64,000 nucleotides of DNA from Hsuehochloa calcarea (Eukaryota; Streptophyta; Magnoliopsida; Poales; Poaceae). Within the stretch, counting starts at the first letter, position 1. Each line of letters opens with the position of its first letter. Shown here one piece after another: positions 12,463 to 26,300 of the stretch. The position numbers and the translations under genes are program-made. Below the pieces are notes generated by a model. It saw only the letters and a list, made by a program, of their open reading frames with translations. It had not been told where the DNA came from and did no database searches. Location: the NCBI GenBank assembly GCA_036346395.1, contig CM070594.1:23469385-23533384 (forward strand), written 5' to 3'.

Positions 12463-13367
12463 ATTAAATATGTAAGGCCCCCACAAAGAAAAAAAAAGAA
12501 AGGCAACGACCATGCCCGGAATTATAAAAACTTTTAAAATACAATATGAAAACAAAAGGTTTAGATATACCGACATACTTAAGGAGATCAAAAACGGACT
12601 CACAATCCCACACAGAAGGAATACAGAGTTTTAACTACACTACAATGACTTAAGTTAAATGTTTGTCTAATTGAAGTCAATTGTGGATTAGCTAAGACGA
12701 AACAAGTTAAGGAGAGTAACAACAGCAACCAAGGATGGAAGAGTAACAACAGCAGTAAAGGATAGGAAAGTAACAACGACAATAGAGAATAGGAGAATAA
12801 TATTATATAAGAGATAATAAAGCATAGAAGCATGAGGTTAGAGACCAAGAATTTCTCCCTTAGAAGTACCACGTGGTCCTACGAGCCAACATGCCTAGGG
12901 TTAAAATTATTGCTCTCATGCCACCTGAGAAGACCCACACATGCCGCTACCTTGGGGATTGAAAGGAGATGGGCTAGGCTGCAACTAGCGTTTTGGCCCT
13001 AAATAGTTAGGGGTTTTACAAAAAAGTAATTTATTTAATTCTTCAAAATTCATTTGAATTTTGAATTTAGCAAATTTGATTCAACAACTTTGAAAAGATT
13101 TAAGTAGCTATCTCAAAACATTTTCAATGCAATTAATTAGTTCCAAGGGTTTAACAAGTCTGGTTTAACATGTTAAATTGTCTTTGATTTTCTAAAAAAT
13201 GAGAAATGGTTTTAATAAACTCTAGAAAATCAAATAAATTTCAGAAGTGTAACAAAAGCTTTTGAATTTAACTAAATTCCATTTATTGAATTTGAAAAAA
13301 TGGGAATGTTATACCTATCTATTAGTCTCTTGCCTCAAGCTGCTACCTAAGCCTCTCAGGGCTCTCC

Positions 13368-16300
13368 TGTAACATCCCAATTTTCAGAGCTTTAAAAATC
13401 TTTTAAATAATGGTAGTAAGAAAATTTACCATTTGGATTTAATTGAATATTAATTTAAAAAAGCTTAATATGGACTTTAAGGACAAACCGATTTAATGTG
13501 CTTAATCCCAACATTAACAATTACCAAAATTATTTTATTTAGATTCCATATGCTTGGTTATATTTTACAGAATTTTCTAGAATTTTTCCAAGATCATTTG
13601 CTATTTTCCATTGCTTATTTGAATTTCGCTATTTTCTTAAAAGAAAAGCTATTTTAAATCTCCAATAGTGTTTGGGCCGAATCCCTCGCCCACCCTGCTC
13701 ACCTCACCGATTCGCTCTTGCCGTCCGATCGATTTGGACGCTGATCTCGCGCGCCTCTCTTCTCCACGCGCTCACGATCCTCTATCGTTGGATCGCGAGC
13801 GACGACTAGATCTTGGTCGCGCGAGCGCTCGCCCTTTCTCCCCGACATGTGGGCCCTTCATAGGCCGCCGTCTTCGCCGCTTTCTCTCGCGACGCTCGTC
13901 GCAAGACGACCGCCATTGAAGCCGAGGGTGAGCTCGCCAACGGACCGCTTCCAACCAACCACGACTCACGCGGGCGCGCGCGAGACTCGCGCCTCCTCCG
14001 CACGACTCCACGCCTTCTCCCTCTCTCAAGACGCGGGCGCCTAAGCCGCAACCGCCACGATCTCAAGACACGACCTCCACGCCGCCACGCCGCCGGAGCT
14101 CCCCAACCTCTATAAAGCCACCCCGGATCGCGCCGCCTCCTAACGTCAGATCCACCACTCACTCCTTCTCTCGTGCTCTCGCTCACGGAATCCGGTTTCG
14201 CCGCCACCACCGAAGGCTTGAGCTTGATTGCGCCGCCTCCGCCGTCCCTGCCGCCGCCGCCGCCACCGTTGATTCCCGTGACGCCGCTGGCCGGTGTCGC
14301 TCGCCGCGCACGGAGGACCCTGAGCGCCATTTCACGGCAGAACCGCAACTCGCCGCCGCTTTTTCTCGCCGCCGCCACCACTGCTGCCTTCTCTCACCGG
14401 TGAGCACACCCTAGGTTCGTGACTGGCGCCCTCTACCCGCCGGTACCACCCACCTCACCGAGAGCTATCGTCACGGAACCCTTGGTTGAGCTTGCGGCGC
14501 CGCCGCCGCCGCCCACGCCACCTCCACTCACCGCTGGCCTCGCGTGGCGCATGCGTGGCGCCCACGAGGCGCCGTGGTCGCCACGCCGCACGGCGCGCCA
14601 CGCCAAAGACCGACCCAAATTTAGAGGGCTCTGTGGACTTGGTCCACCGTGAGTCGGATCATCGACATGTGGGTCCCACATGTTAGTTATTTCTTTAATA
14701 ATTTAAATTCGAAAATCCTTCACGACGTCATGCTTGTTAATAATCCGATTTTTCTATTGAAAATAATTTGGAATTCCAAGAATCCTATTTTTAGGTTTTT
14801 CTTTGATTCAAACTTTGAAACCTTATAACTTTTGCATCCTAACTCCAAATCCATCCATTCAAATTTCTAAATTTGTATAAAATCAAGATCTATTTATTGA
14901 GATTTTTAATTATTTTTATCAGAGTTATTTACTTCTGTTATTTATTTTTCTTGTTGTTTGCTTCACATTTGTAGACTTCGACGATATTCGAAGGTTTGAG
15001 GAAGAAGGAGCTTTCCAAGACCAAGACCAGACTTGAACCTATTCCAAGGCAAGCTATACCCTTGACCATTTTGCTTCCCAGCTTTATAAAAGTATTTTAA
15101 TTCAAATTATCGTGATCTTAATTTTAAGTATTTATTTAAAAGCTTTTGGGTGCAGAGTTAATCCCAAATTGTTATGCCATCCTTGTTAATTGCTATGTCC
15201 CGATTCCTTGTCACCTTAGTTGGTATTTAGTTGGTAATATGGTAGCACCAACGTGGGTTGGTTAGTTGCGACAGATTGCTTAGCCAGCCACGAATCACTT
15301 GTCATGTATACTTCGTTATAAATTGACTAAGGGAATATGAAACTGTGTGAACAAACTGTGTGTACTATGTGTCTTTGTGGCATATGTTGCACTTAAATCA
15401 ACCAGGTGGTAAAAGGATTTGACCGAGGCAAGGGGTGGATCTTGTGTGAAAGGGTGGACTGTGTGGACTGTGGTGAATAACATTAACTGTGTGTCTATGT
15501 GGTTTGGTTAGTCGGAAGTCTTGCCTTGGTCAATTAAGGACCTCACCATGTGCGCCATTGAACCGAGCTTCTGCACGCACCACATGCCTGCTTTAAGACG
15601 GCCTAGCATAGTAAGATAAGGTATCTCAATTGCTTTGTTATGCTTAGTGTTAGCTACACTAAGTGTATCTTGTGGGTAAAGTGTACAAACCTCTCGCAGA
15701 GTGTAACTTAATCTATTCGAATAGCGCGCCGCTGGCCATGGACAATGCTCGGGATTTCACACTAGGGGTAGATGTTTTCATAAATCGTGTAGGGAAGGGA
15801 GCTATGTGATTAAATCATCTAGCTATGTGAATAACCTGTTAGGTCAGGTGTGTCTTTGTGAAATAACTTGTTAAGTTTATTATTGTCTATTGGTTTTACC
15901 TGCTTGAAATCTATTAATTGTATTAAATTGCAAAGGTTGCATTTATGCAAAAGAGCCACAAAATGCATTCCTTGTAAAAAGCCAAAGATATATACATTTT
16001 GCATCTTTGTGGTGTGGCTTATAGTACGGTGTACTCACGCTTGTTTTGACGAATCAAGCAGGAGGAGTCTTCACCAAAGATTCGAGGACGAGTACATCAA
16101 GGTGCTTAATCGTGAGGTCTTGATCCCACGGCTGTTGCGTGGTGAATCGATGGGTGCCACTACCTTTTAGTTTCACTGCCGCTTATTTTCTCGTTAGTTC
16201 CTGCGTGGCTCAAGAATTGTAACTCGACCTTAAGGTCAAAACCCTTATTTATTAATCAAAGTTATTCGTTTATGTTACTATTCGCTTGTATGGATCGATT

Positions 16301-16391
16301 TCCATCTTTGTTAACACTGTGTGCACTAGCGTGATCCTGGGCTAGTGCATTAAACACAGAGGGTCCTGAACCGTAATTTTGGGTCCCGACA
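13368..16391 (+). repeat. LTR A (5' LTR, 3.0 kb)
   Basis: It starts TGTAACATCCCAATTTTC and ends CCCGACA just before the PBS. It has an AT-rich start, a GC-rich proline/arginine-coding-looking block (13670-14680) and an AT-rich tail. A TATA motif (TATAAA) lies at 14111-14116. The several ORFs in the GC-rich block are low-complexity and in all frames; I do not call genes there. Confidence 0.88.
14111..14116 (+). promoter_or_regulatory. LTR TATA box
   Basis: CTCTATAAAGCC in the LTR, about 740 bp from the LTR start. The same motif is kept in LTR B (CTCTATAAAAGCC near 22792), which supports a functional core promoter in the ancestor. Confidence 0.55.
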
Positions 16392-16395
16392 AAAG

Positions 16396-16408
16396 TGGTA
16401 TCAGAGCC
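16396..16408 (+). other. Primer binding site (initiator tRNA-Met)
   Basis: TGGTATCAGAGCC begins 5 bp after the LTR A end, the standard PBS of plant Ty3 elements. Confidence 0.85.
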
Positions 16409-16603
16409 ATACTGACTGTAGGTCTAGACCTTAGTTAGATTGGCCGTTCGAGTGTTCAAATTATTTTCTAAAAGAAAATTAACTTGCAAGATTAAATGAA
16501 TTGCTTAACTCCTCTTATATCTCTCTTAACTCATCTATTGCTATAACTTCTTTACTCTCCCCGCTGTTTTAACATGGTTCTTACCTCCTGTCTGTCTTGA
16601 CAG

Positions 16604-18800
16604 ATGCCTTACCTTGCACCTTTGGAGATAGCAACAGAGGACTTGCCGCAGAGTCAGGAAGCCGCTGCGAGACACTTGAGGCTTCGAACGCCTGATGTAC
16701 CGTGGCGTGAGTACATGGTCAACTGACGGATCGTGGTATAGTCTCGCCACCGACACCCACGCCAGAGGAACACTAGAGGCAACACTTTGTACATCTCACC
16801 AGAGGATCACCTTCACACAAGGAATCCAGAGTCGCCACGACCGCCATGCTCCGAGTCCGCCACATTTACGCCAAGAATCGCCACACACCGCCTTCCGCTA
16901 CCATCCCAGTAGCCGCTTCGGGAGATGTTCACGCGCTTCCGCCTACAAACGGAGAAGGCCATGCCACGCTGGTGCATCTTGCACGGCTCACACCGCCAGA
17001 GGAGTCGGAGATGGCCGCCACCGAGCCGAGGTGCGCCTATCGTGCCCGGGAGGAAGCCGAGGAAAGGATCGCCGCCCCAGAGCAAGCTCTCTACCACAAG
17101 ATGAGCTCAAGATGATCAAAAGGAAGATCCTAAGAGCCGTAAGAAGCCGAGGAAGACCCAGAGGAGATTCTAGAGGATCCAGAGAGGTTGCACAAATGAG
17201 GAGCCAACAGCACTGCACTCCAAAGACGCATGCTCCTCGCCGCACTGGCCCCTGTGGTATCGGGACCGATTCACGACGATGCCGCCTAACTCGTAGTCTA
17301 CACTGTGCAGAGCGCCGCCGTGGATTTGAAGGCTTTTCGAGTAGTTCGCCTAAGTCCAGCTTTAGTCGCTTAGCCGCTTTTTTCGTAGTCGCCTTTAGGC
17401 GGTAGCTTGTGTGCTTAGGTTCGTTTCATTTTTTTCGTGTGCAAGTATGAGTCGCAAGGCCCTTAGGCATTTGTTGCACCATGCTATTAAATTATTAATG
17501 AAGATTATTTCATTCAAGTTTCTTGAGTCGTGTTTGTTGGGTTTAATCTATCCCCTATCTAGTTCTTAACTCACCTTGTGCTCTCTACCTTATCTAACCC
17601 ATGGAACCTCACCAGATGGTTCGATCGCCATACCACGCAAGTGGAGCCGAACCCAAGGATCAAGGCAATGAGCAAACCACTACGGAGCAAGATCACCCCA
17701 AGCACCTCCTATTGACTTACGAACTTTGGAGCCTTCATGGCAAAGACAGACGCAGATGATGTACACCATGATGAACCGTGATGCAGCCATGAACAACAAC
17801 AACAACAACCACAACCATCATCGTGGAGGAGCCCCAGCTTGCTCACAGTCATCGTGGACCATCCAAATTGCTCAATTCATGAGGACCCGTCCGCCAACTT
17901 TCTCCTGACATGTCTCGCCAAGAGAAGTCGATGATTGGCTTCGCGTGATTGAGAGGAAGCCGCTAATCACCCAATGCAATGATCATGAGAAGGTTTTGTA
18001 TGCCACCCATCGATGGAGGGCATAGCCGCCGAGTGGTGGAAAACTTCGCAGCCGCATGGAGCACCGCAATATCACACAGGAAGAGTTCTCCGCAGCTTTT
18101 CGCCAAGATCATGTACCAAGGCATTATGGATCCAAGAAGGACGAGTTCCGCGCTCTCAAGCAAGGGGTATGTCGCTGATCGACTACCGAACAAGTTTTTC
18201 ACTAGCTCGCTATGCTCCGTAAGACGCCGCATCGATGTGTCTCGCCAGAGTCGATTCTTGAAGGGTCCGAACTCAGACTACAAGTCAATCGCTTGCCCAC
18301 ACCTTCCCGCATTTCTAGGAGTTGATTAACAAGGCGCTGGTTATGGAGGACAAACGCAAGGAGCCGCAGGATCACCGCAAGCGTAGGATGATTCAAACAG
18401 GAAGCCACCACCACAACAAAGCAGAGGGCAAGGATAGTGCCACGGCAGCTTAATCGCTTTCCGCCACAGTAGTTCTTTCGTAACACTGCACCGCCTTCAA
18501 GACTCGCCCTTTTGTTCAAGATTCTCGTAACCCTACACTACCAACCCCACCTCAGAAACAACAATCGCCGAATGAACCAAGAGTGTGTTACCATTGCCGC
18601 CACCAGGCATTTCGCAAATCGGTGTCCTCAAAGGAACTATCACCCATTCGCTTCAACCTTGGAGCAACACCGCCAAGACCCCAAAGCAGTAACAACCAAG
18701 GAGTTTCTCAGGAGCCAACAACCAGAGGAACACCTCGCCAATGGTCGAGGTCGTGTTAATCACGCCACTTTGAAGGAGCCCAGAAGCACCGTGGTTGTAC
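16604..18800 (+). pseudogene. Tekay-like gag, heavily disrupted
   Basis: The putative gag start at 16604 reads MPYLAPLEIATEDLPQSQEAAARHL and hits a stop near 16725. A later capsid piece (17870-18230) keeps MRTRPPTF, then VDDWL-like and SLIDYRTSFSLARYAP motifs, in shifting frames. No ORF covers a full capsid. The segment is unusually rich in CCGC/GCCG words compared with what the family normally has here. Confidence 0.6.
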
Positions 18801-18954
18801 CGGTAAGTTCCTAGTAAATTCAAGACTGCCTGCTCGCTTGATTCTCGAGCTTTGCATTCGCTTGTTTCGGAGTTTTTGCAACCAAGAATAAATTGGAAGT
18901 TATGCACCTTAAGCGCATCGTCGGTCCAACACCGGAGCAGAGCTAAGTTCTAAT

Positions 18955-21900
18955 ATGGGTTGTTTAGGGCTGTTACTCATAGTCGGAGTTGAGTTTCTAG
19001 CTAACCTCGTTATTCTAGACACCCAAACCATAGATGTCATCCTTGGCATGGATTGGTTAACCAAGCACAAAGCCGCTAGATTGTGGTCAAGAGCCGCTAT
19101 AATCGAGGATACCAAAGGAAACAAAGTGGAGTTCCTATCTACCTCAAGACGTAATGGACATCCGCTAGTCAATAGCCCAAGACCGCCTCGCTGGAAGATG
19201 TGCCGGTCGTCAAAGAGTATCCAGATGTGTTTCCGTAAGAGTTACTGTGAATGCCACCGATCGTGACATCGAGTTTGTCATTGATCTAGTGCCGTGACAA
19301 GACCACTCGAAGAGACCTTATCTGATGCCACCGATGAGCTAGTAGAAATGAAGAAGCAAGTAGAAGAACTTTTGGAGAAAGGTTTTGTGAGGCCTAGTTC
19401 GCCGCCATGGGGAGCGCCAGCTTTGTTCGTCAAAAGAAGGGTGGAAGCATGAGAATGTGCATCGACTCACCGGGCTCTCAATGAAGTCACTATTAAGAAT
19501 AAGTATCCATTGCCCCTGATAGATGATCTGCTTGATCAAATGAAAGGAGCCGAGTGTTCTCAAGATCGACTCGCGATCAAAGTTACCATCAGTTGAAGAT
19601 CTGTCCCAAGGATATACCTAAGACCGCTTTCTCAACGCGGTACGGACATTATGAGTTCCTAGTCATGTCCTTTGGTCTGACCAATGCCCCTGCCTATTTC
19701 ATGAACATGATGAATAAGGTATTCATGGAGTATCTGGACAAGTTTGTAGTTGTATTCATCGATGATATTTTGGTCTACTCAAAGTCAGAAGAACAACATG
19801 CCGAACATTTGAGATTAATTCTAGAGAAGCTCAGAGAACATCAGTTGTATGCTAAGTTTAGCAAGTGTGATTTCTGGAAGAAGGAAGTGGATTTTCTTGG
19901 TCATGTGATGACAACCGCAGAGTAGCCGCTGACCCAAAGAAAGTTAAAGCAAGATTACAATGGGAAACCAGACTGTCACTCGATTCGCAGCTTGGGATTG
20001 GCGGGATACTATCGTCGTTTCATTGAAGGATTCTCATCAATTGCTAAACCTCTTACGCAATTGTTGAAGAAAGAGAAAAGTTTACCCGACCTCACTTGTG
20101 AAGAAAGTTTTCAAGAGTTGAAGAAATGTTTGACTTCATTTCAAGATCGATTTTGCCGATATTCGCAAGGATTTCGATATCTATTGCGATGCTTCGCCAA
20201 GGATTAGGATGTGTCCCGATGCAAGAAGGAAGAGCCGCCGCTATGCGCCAAGGCGCTAAGGCCGCATGAAGAGAACTATCCCACCCATGATATGGAGTTA
20301 ATGCAGAGTGCATGCCTTGAAGATTTGGCGCCATTACCTCACTCCAGAATCGCCGCGAGGTATATACATATCATAAGAGCTTGAAATATATTTTCACCAC
20401 GGATCTCGAATATGAGGCGAGAAGATGGTTAGAATTGATAAAGGATTATAACCTTGGAATCCATTACCATCCCGTAAAGCCAATGTCGCTGCACGCTTTG
20501 AGTCGTAAGAGCCACCGCAATGCCTTGAAGTGAAAGTGCTTTGTTCGTAACTTCAAGAGGAATTCCGTGTCGAAGCTAGAAGTAGTATCTAAAGGATTCA
20601 TGGCAAACCGAAGTGCAATCTACTTTGAGAAACAGATTCGCAAGCTCACCAAGGACTCGTAGTTCTCCGACATCAAGAAGAAGATGATGTAAGGGAAGTT
20701 CAAGGACTTCACAAGAGATGATCAAGACATACCGTGGATCAATGGACGATTCAAGGCCCCGTATATTGATGGATTGAGATGCCTAATTTTGAAGGAGGCC
20801 CATGACTCAAAATATTCGATTCACCCCGTAGTACTAAGATGTACCAGATGTTAAGAATAAGTTTTGGTGGCCAAACTGAAGCGAGAAGTCGCAGAGTTCG
20901 CTGCCTTGTGCGACGGTGTCAAAAAGTTAAAGCAGAGCATCGAGACGCCAGGTGTTGTAACCTTTGAAGATTCCGAATGGAAGTGGGAAGAAATCGAATG
21001 GATTTCATTATCGGGTTACCCAAGACTCAATCAGTTACGATTCGATTTGGGTAATAGTGGATCGTCGACTAAAGTTGCCCATTTCTTACCAACCAAAACC
21101 ACTTACTCAGAGATCGTCTCGCAGAGCCGCATATGTCGAAGATCGCCATTTTGCATGGTGTACCTAAGAAGATTGTGTCGATCGAGGATCTCACCACCTC
21201 CGATTTTGGCAGAGTTTACATGAAGCCTTAGGGACTCACCTGAATTTCAAGATCGCGATCACCCCGTGATAGATGGATGATCGAAAGGGTTAATCGAGTT
21301 TTGGAGGATATGCCGAGAGCTCGTGCGTTAGCAAATGCTACTCGCTGGGATAAGAGTTTACCATATGCGTAATTCTCGACAACAACAAGATTATCAAGCT
21401 ACCTACAAATGTCACCATTTGAAGCCTTGTATGGTCGTGCTCAGAGAACCCCGCTGAACTGGTCAAACCGCCAACGCATGCCTTTGGTCCGGATATTATT
21501 CAAGAAGCGTAAGAGCACGTGTCCATGATCGAGAGAGATTAAAGATAGCTCACCGAGGCAGAAGAGTTATGCCGACAATCGCCGCCGTGATCTCGCTTTG
21601 AGTCGAAGATTTTGTGTATCTTCGAGTTACGCCTCGAGGTGTGAAAAGGTTCCACGCCAAAGGGAAACTTGCCCCTGTATGTTGGTCCGCTCAAGATTTT
21701 GGAACGCCGTGGAGAAGTGGCTTATCGCTTAGAGCCGCCACAATCGCTAGCGTGAGTACACGATGTCTTTCACGTCTCACAGCTGAAGAAATGTCTTCGT
21801 GTGCCAGAAGAACAAGCACCGTTGGATTCGATTGAACTAAAAGAAGACCTCACCTACAAAGAGCAGCCGGTCAAGATTATGGATGTCGCAGAACGCCGCA

Positions 21901-22000
21901 CTGTAAGCAAGACCGCTCTTTACGCAAAGTCCAAAGGAGTAACCACTGTAAGGAGAAGCAACGGGAACGTGAAGAAGAGTTGAAAGCCGAAGTTCCCTAG
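18955..22000 (+). pseudogene. Tekay-like pol remains (protease, RT, RNase H, integrase)
   Basis: Protease: LGMDWLTKHKA at about 19045. RT: 19554-19925 with SYHQLKICPKDIPKTAFSTRYG, VMSFGLTNAPAYFMN and VVVFIDDILVYSKS. Connection and RNase H: AGYYRRFIEGFSSIAKPLTQLLKK (19992-20090), then broken. Integrase: 20864-21223 in pieces. The C-terminal tail is at 21614-22000 (VYLRVTP, EEQAPLDSIELKEDLTYKE). A polypurine tract (AGGGGGAAGG, 22041-22050) precedes LTR B. Indels disrupt each domain. Confidence 0.8.
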
Positions 22001-22052
22001 CCTTTTCTATTAGCCCGAATCTCTGGTCGAGATTCCATTAAGGGGGAAGGTT

Positions 22053-23335
22053 TGTAACATCCCAATTTTCAGAGCTTTAAAAATCTTTTAAATAATGGTA
22101 GTAAGAAAATTTACCATTTGGATTTAATTGAATATTAATTTTAAAAAGCTTAATATGGACTTTAAGGACAAACCGATTTAATGTGCTTAATCCCAACATT
22201 AACAATTACCAAAATTATTTTATTTAGATTCCATATGCTTGGTTATATTTTACAGAATTTTCTAGAATTTTTCCAAGATCATTTGCTATTTTCCATTGCT
22301 TATTTGAATTTCGCTATTTTCTTAAAAATAAAAGCTATTTTAAATCTCCAATAGTGTTTGGGCCGAATCCCTCTACCAGCCCTGCTCACCTCACCGATTC
22401 GTCGCGCCGTCCGATCGATTTGGACGCTTGATCTCCGCTGCCTCTCGCCCTCCACGCGCTCGCCGATCTCTGGCCGTTGGATCGCGAATGACGACTAGAT
22501 CTTGGCCGCGCGAGCGCCGCCCTTTCTCCCCGACATGTGGGCCCGCTGGCGCCGCTGCCGTCTTCGCTTGCTTTCTTCTCCAGCGTCACAAGACGATCGC
22601 TTATGAAGCCGAGGGCGAGCTCGCCAACGGATCGCTCCAACCACCCACGACTCACGCGGCGCGCGCAGACTCGCGCCTCCTCCGCACGACTCCACGCCTT
22701 TCCTCTCTCGCAAGACGCGGCGCCTGCCGCAACCGCCGCCACGATTCAAGACACGACCTCCACGCCGCCACGCCGCCGGAGCTCCCCAACCTCTATAAAA
22801 GCCACCCCGGATCGCGCCGCCTCCTAACGTCAGATTCACCACTCACTCCTTCTCTCGTGCTCCTCGCTCACGGAACCGGTTTTTCGCCGCCACCGAAGGC
22901 TTGAGCTTGATTGCGCCGCCCGCCGCCCCCGCGCCGCCGCCGCCGCCACCGTTGATTCCCGTGGACGCCGCTGGCCGGTGCTCGCCGCCGCCGGAGGACC
23001 CTGAGCGCCATTTCACGGCAAGAACCGCAACTCGCCGCCGCTTTTTCTCGCCGCGGCCACCACTGCCGTCTTCTCTCACCGGTGAGCACACCCTAGGTTC
23101 GTGATCGCGCCTCTACCACCGGTACCACCCACCTCACCGGAGAGCTATCGCTCGCCGGAACCCTTGGTTTCCGCGGCGGCGCCGCCGCCGCCGCCCACGC
23201 CACCTCCACTCACCGTTTTCACCACCGTGGCGCATGCGTGGCAGCCACGTGAGGCGCGTGGTCACGCGCGCACGGTGCGCCACACCAAGACCGACTCCAA
23301 ATTGAGAGGGCTCGGTGGACTTGGTCGCGTGGCGG
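22053..23335 (+). repeat. LTR B, 5' part only
   Basis: It begins directly after the polypurine tract and follows LTR A for about 1.28 kb. It stops within '..ctcggtggacttggtc' near 23326, exactly where LTR C regains close identity to LTR A. It differs from LTR A mainly by short insertions/deletions in the GC-rich block. Confidence 0.8.
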
Positions 23336-26300
23336 AAGCATATTAGCTCACTCAGATGTCCTGCTATCTGTCATGTTACTGTTATTGATTTTCCATAATA
23401 TCTACTTCTTTGGCAAGTCCTCACAAGATCAAGCTCAGTTGAGTTCATTAGTCCACTTGCTACACTGCAGGGGATTGGTTGTCTCAAGAGAAGCCATCAG
23501 TGCCTTGTCCACGGTGAAGCCTTAGTGCCGTACCAGTCCTGCATTTGAAAGCCAAGATCTCTCTAATTGTATGTAATTGATAAGAAGCCTAGCCAGTGTC
23601 TCCGGTAGATTTAGGCGAGAGGTTCCACTGAGGCCAATGGAGAAGCGCTCTCACAGCTTGTGCGATGGATATGTTGCAATCGATCAAGAACCCGTGATTT
23701 AAGTTCAGATTCCAAGCCATTTTGTTCCTCCTTTCGTGCTTACGGTCTTCTGGTTCGCTTCTTTTTTCTCAAGTTGGTCAGTTGGCTTTTCAATTTTAAT
23801 GTTAGAGATTATTTCCTCAAGTTCTTAGGTGCTTGTGGGTTAAATCTCTTTTACTCTTGTGTCACCTTTACCCAGATAGGCCATGTTTATATAAATACGC
23901 GAACAGTTCAAGTTTTGATACTGACAGCTACCCCAGCCTATTGACTAACAATTTGGACCTTCGGTTCGATAGGAATGCATGAGACCGACCAACATAGAAA
24001 CCACATGACACCCGTTGTCACATGGACCATCAAATGCCATCTAGGCATCCGAACGAGCTGCAATAACAATTGTGGGTAGAGCCAATCACATCCTATCAAA
24101 GGTTTGACCACCTGAGGCCAATCTGATGAAGCTTTGGCTGCTGGAGCCCAACAAGGAAGGAACTTTCCATCCAGAGGCATTATTGGTACTTCGCCAGAAG
24201 TAGCCCTGTTGTCAACAATTTCAATCTGAGCCGTTCTACGTTCAGATCATTAAAGGAATTGTACTACAACATTCACCTCTTTTGGATGTTAAGCTTGGTT
24301 GACAAGGATCGGAACAAGCGCAAGTTCATGGAAGCTACAGTGAAGGGCAGATGCAAATTAACTCCGAGATTTTCGAACCACCGCCCCAGAGCCATTGTCC
24401 TCTCGAGCCTCTCATACCCGACCCCTGACTTTGTTGTTGCATCTGGTTGCACGATCATAACACATGTTCTCCTGGCAGCGACCCAGGATACCAGGTTCAC
24501 TGGCAACCGAGAACACCTGGCGCGGGTAAGCATGGAAGGCCCTGGAGCTGTTATCGTAATTTGAGCTGCGCAGTTTTTGGCTTTAATTCGTTTTCGAGTT
24601 TTACAGTAATTAGTTTCCAGTATGCTCCCAACCTGATGACTAATTCAATTGGGTTTAGGCAGTATCATGGTTGATTCAACTGTTTTCGCACCAACTGGAG
24701 TACTGCGGTTGAACCACCAAGATCTAGATTTGGTAACAGCTAATTATGTCAAGGTTCATACCACGAAAATGTATAACCAGATGTTGGAAGAGTCCAAGTG
24801 ACATTGTTCGAGAGATAATCAATGCCCCGATCTACATCGAGTTTGTATTCTTCGTCCATCGGGAACCTTCGATCCGTGAGTAGAAAAGAGTGAAATTTGG
24901 AAGTTGAGCTGATGGCTGGGGCCTTTTCAAAGATTGGAAAGAGTGTACGATCAGCTATCTAATGAATATATTAAGAAAAGACCATTCCGATATGATGTTT
25001 GTCAAATGAAAGGGCGAGTTGATCACTCGTTACTTCTATCCCAGAACTAAACGCTTTTAGCTGGACATTATGAGTTCTGTCAGCCTTTGTCGACCAAGCC
25101 GCCATTTCTGAACATATGAATAAGGATTCATGGAGTACGAAAGTTTTATGTATCACGTGAATTTTGGCTAAAGCAAAACAATCGAAATTGATATTCAGAT
25201 CGAACACGATAGTTAAAGTATTCGGAAAGAAGGATTTCTTGGTCTGTGATGCAATCCAGGATCTCCAAAGTTAGCGATACAGGGATGGCGAGGATTATGC
25301 GATCTGGGATGGCGCATCGCTTATGAAGGATTCACATGCTAAACCTTCGCATGTTAAGAAAGAAAATAGCACCGGAAAGTTTCAAGGTTGAGAAATTTCA
25401 TTATCGTTTGGATTGCAGGATTTCGGTCTGAGTGCAGATGTGTCCCGCAAGCGGTTAGGTTCTAGCGAAGCGTAGCATGAACATCACCATGTGTTACGCA
25501 GATTGCTTGAGATTGCATCTACATTGCGTATCTCTAAGTTGAATTATGATATTTAGAGAGTGTTAATGTAGATTATACTGGATCATACCGAAAGCATGTG
25601 AGTTTCGAACCACGAAGCTTGAGTTGAAGGCTTTGTTTTTAGAGTTGTAGTTGTTTTAAAGGATTGACTGAATGATTATTGAGAATTGAAGTAAAATATT
25701 TACATTCAATGAATGTAGAGTTAAGCTAAGAGAATAATTTTGGATATGCAGTAGGCAATGGATTGCATATTTGATGGGCGCTAAATAGATCCGATCAAGA
25801 TGACCGATTTAATAAGTTTGGGCCTGAAGGTTAGTACTCTGGGTTAAATTAACAGCTAGCGTAAACTTTGATGATTCAATTGAAGAAGAAGATTCTAGTT
25901 ACCAATCAAAATCAATGAGTAATGTCGCAAGTTCATTTCGTTCAAAACATATTAAGACTCGGTTTTTGAAGATCGTTTGATGTGACAAGAGATTTTGTCA
26001 GGTTACTCAGATGTTGGGATTCTAATGGTGATTTAATGGTCACAATATGACCAAGATTACTTTTGAAGGTTACAGTTGGGTTAAATCTGGGAAAGGTTTA
26101 CAAGATCGTAGACAAGTTTCATAATTCAAGATTGAAGCTGAGTCTGAACCAATGAGGTCGAACGTAGTGGAATTATCAAAGTTATGAATTCCAGAAAGGT
26201 TCATCACAGAGATTATACTCGACTGAAAGTTTGAGCAATTTTGTCTTTATTAGTGGAATGTTCCCAAGAACTCCCTGTTGCCAAGTTTAACTGGGAATGG

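Larger units (their letters stand above)
5212..13313 (-). mobile_element. Minus-strand Ty3/gypsy (Tekay/Del-like) element with hAT insertion in its 5' LTR
   Basis: Reading leftwards from 13313: 5' LTR, PBS, gag with a CCHC knuckle, protease, RT, RNase H and the start of integrase. The element is truncated inside the integrase core near 5212, so the 3' end is missing. All coding parts are broken. The LTR is split by a 3.7 kb hAT element. The first Ty3 LTR ends about 170 bp to the left, which suggests deletion of the right part of this element. Confidence 0.82.
8701..13313 (-). repeat. 5' LTR of the minus-strand Ty3 element, split by hAT
   Basis: Minus-strand start TATAACATTCCC (degenerate form of the TGTAACATCCC start used by the neighbouring Tekay-like LTRs), end ..GGCA next to the PBS. 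Without the hAT insertion (8735-12462) and one copy of its 8-bp target duplication it is about 877 bp. 12463-13313 is AT-rich with no credible ORF. Confidence 0.65.

Noticed and set aside
13670..14690. Many ORFs in both strands (up to 191 codons)
   Set aside because: GC-rich block of LTR A, open in most frames by composition; a similar block in LTR B has different frames, so no protein is conserved.
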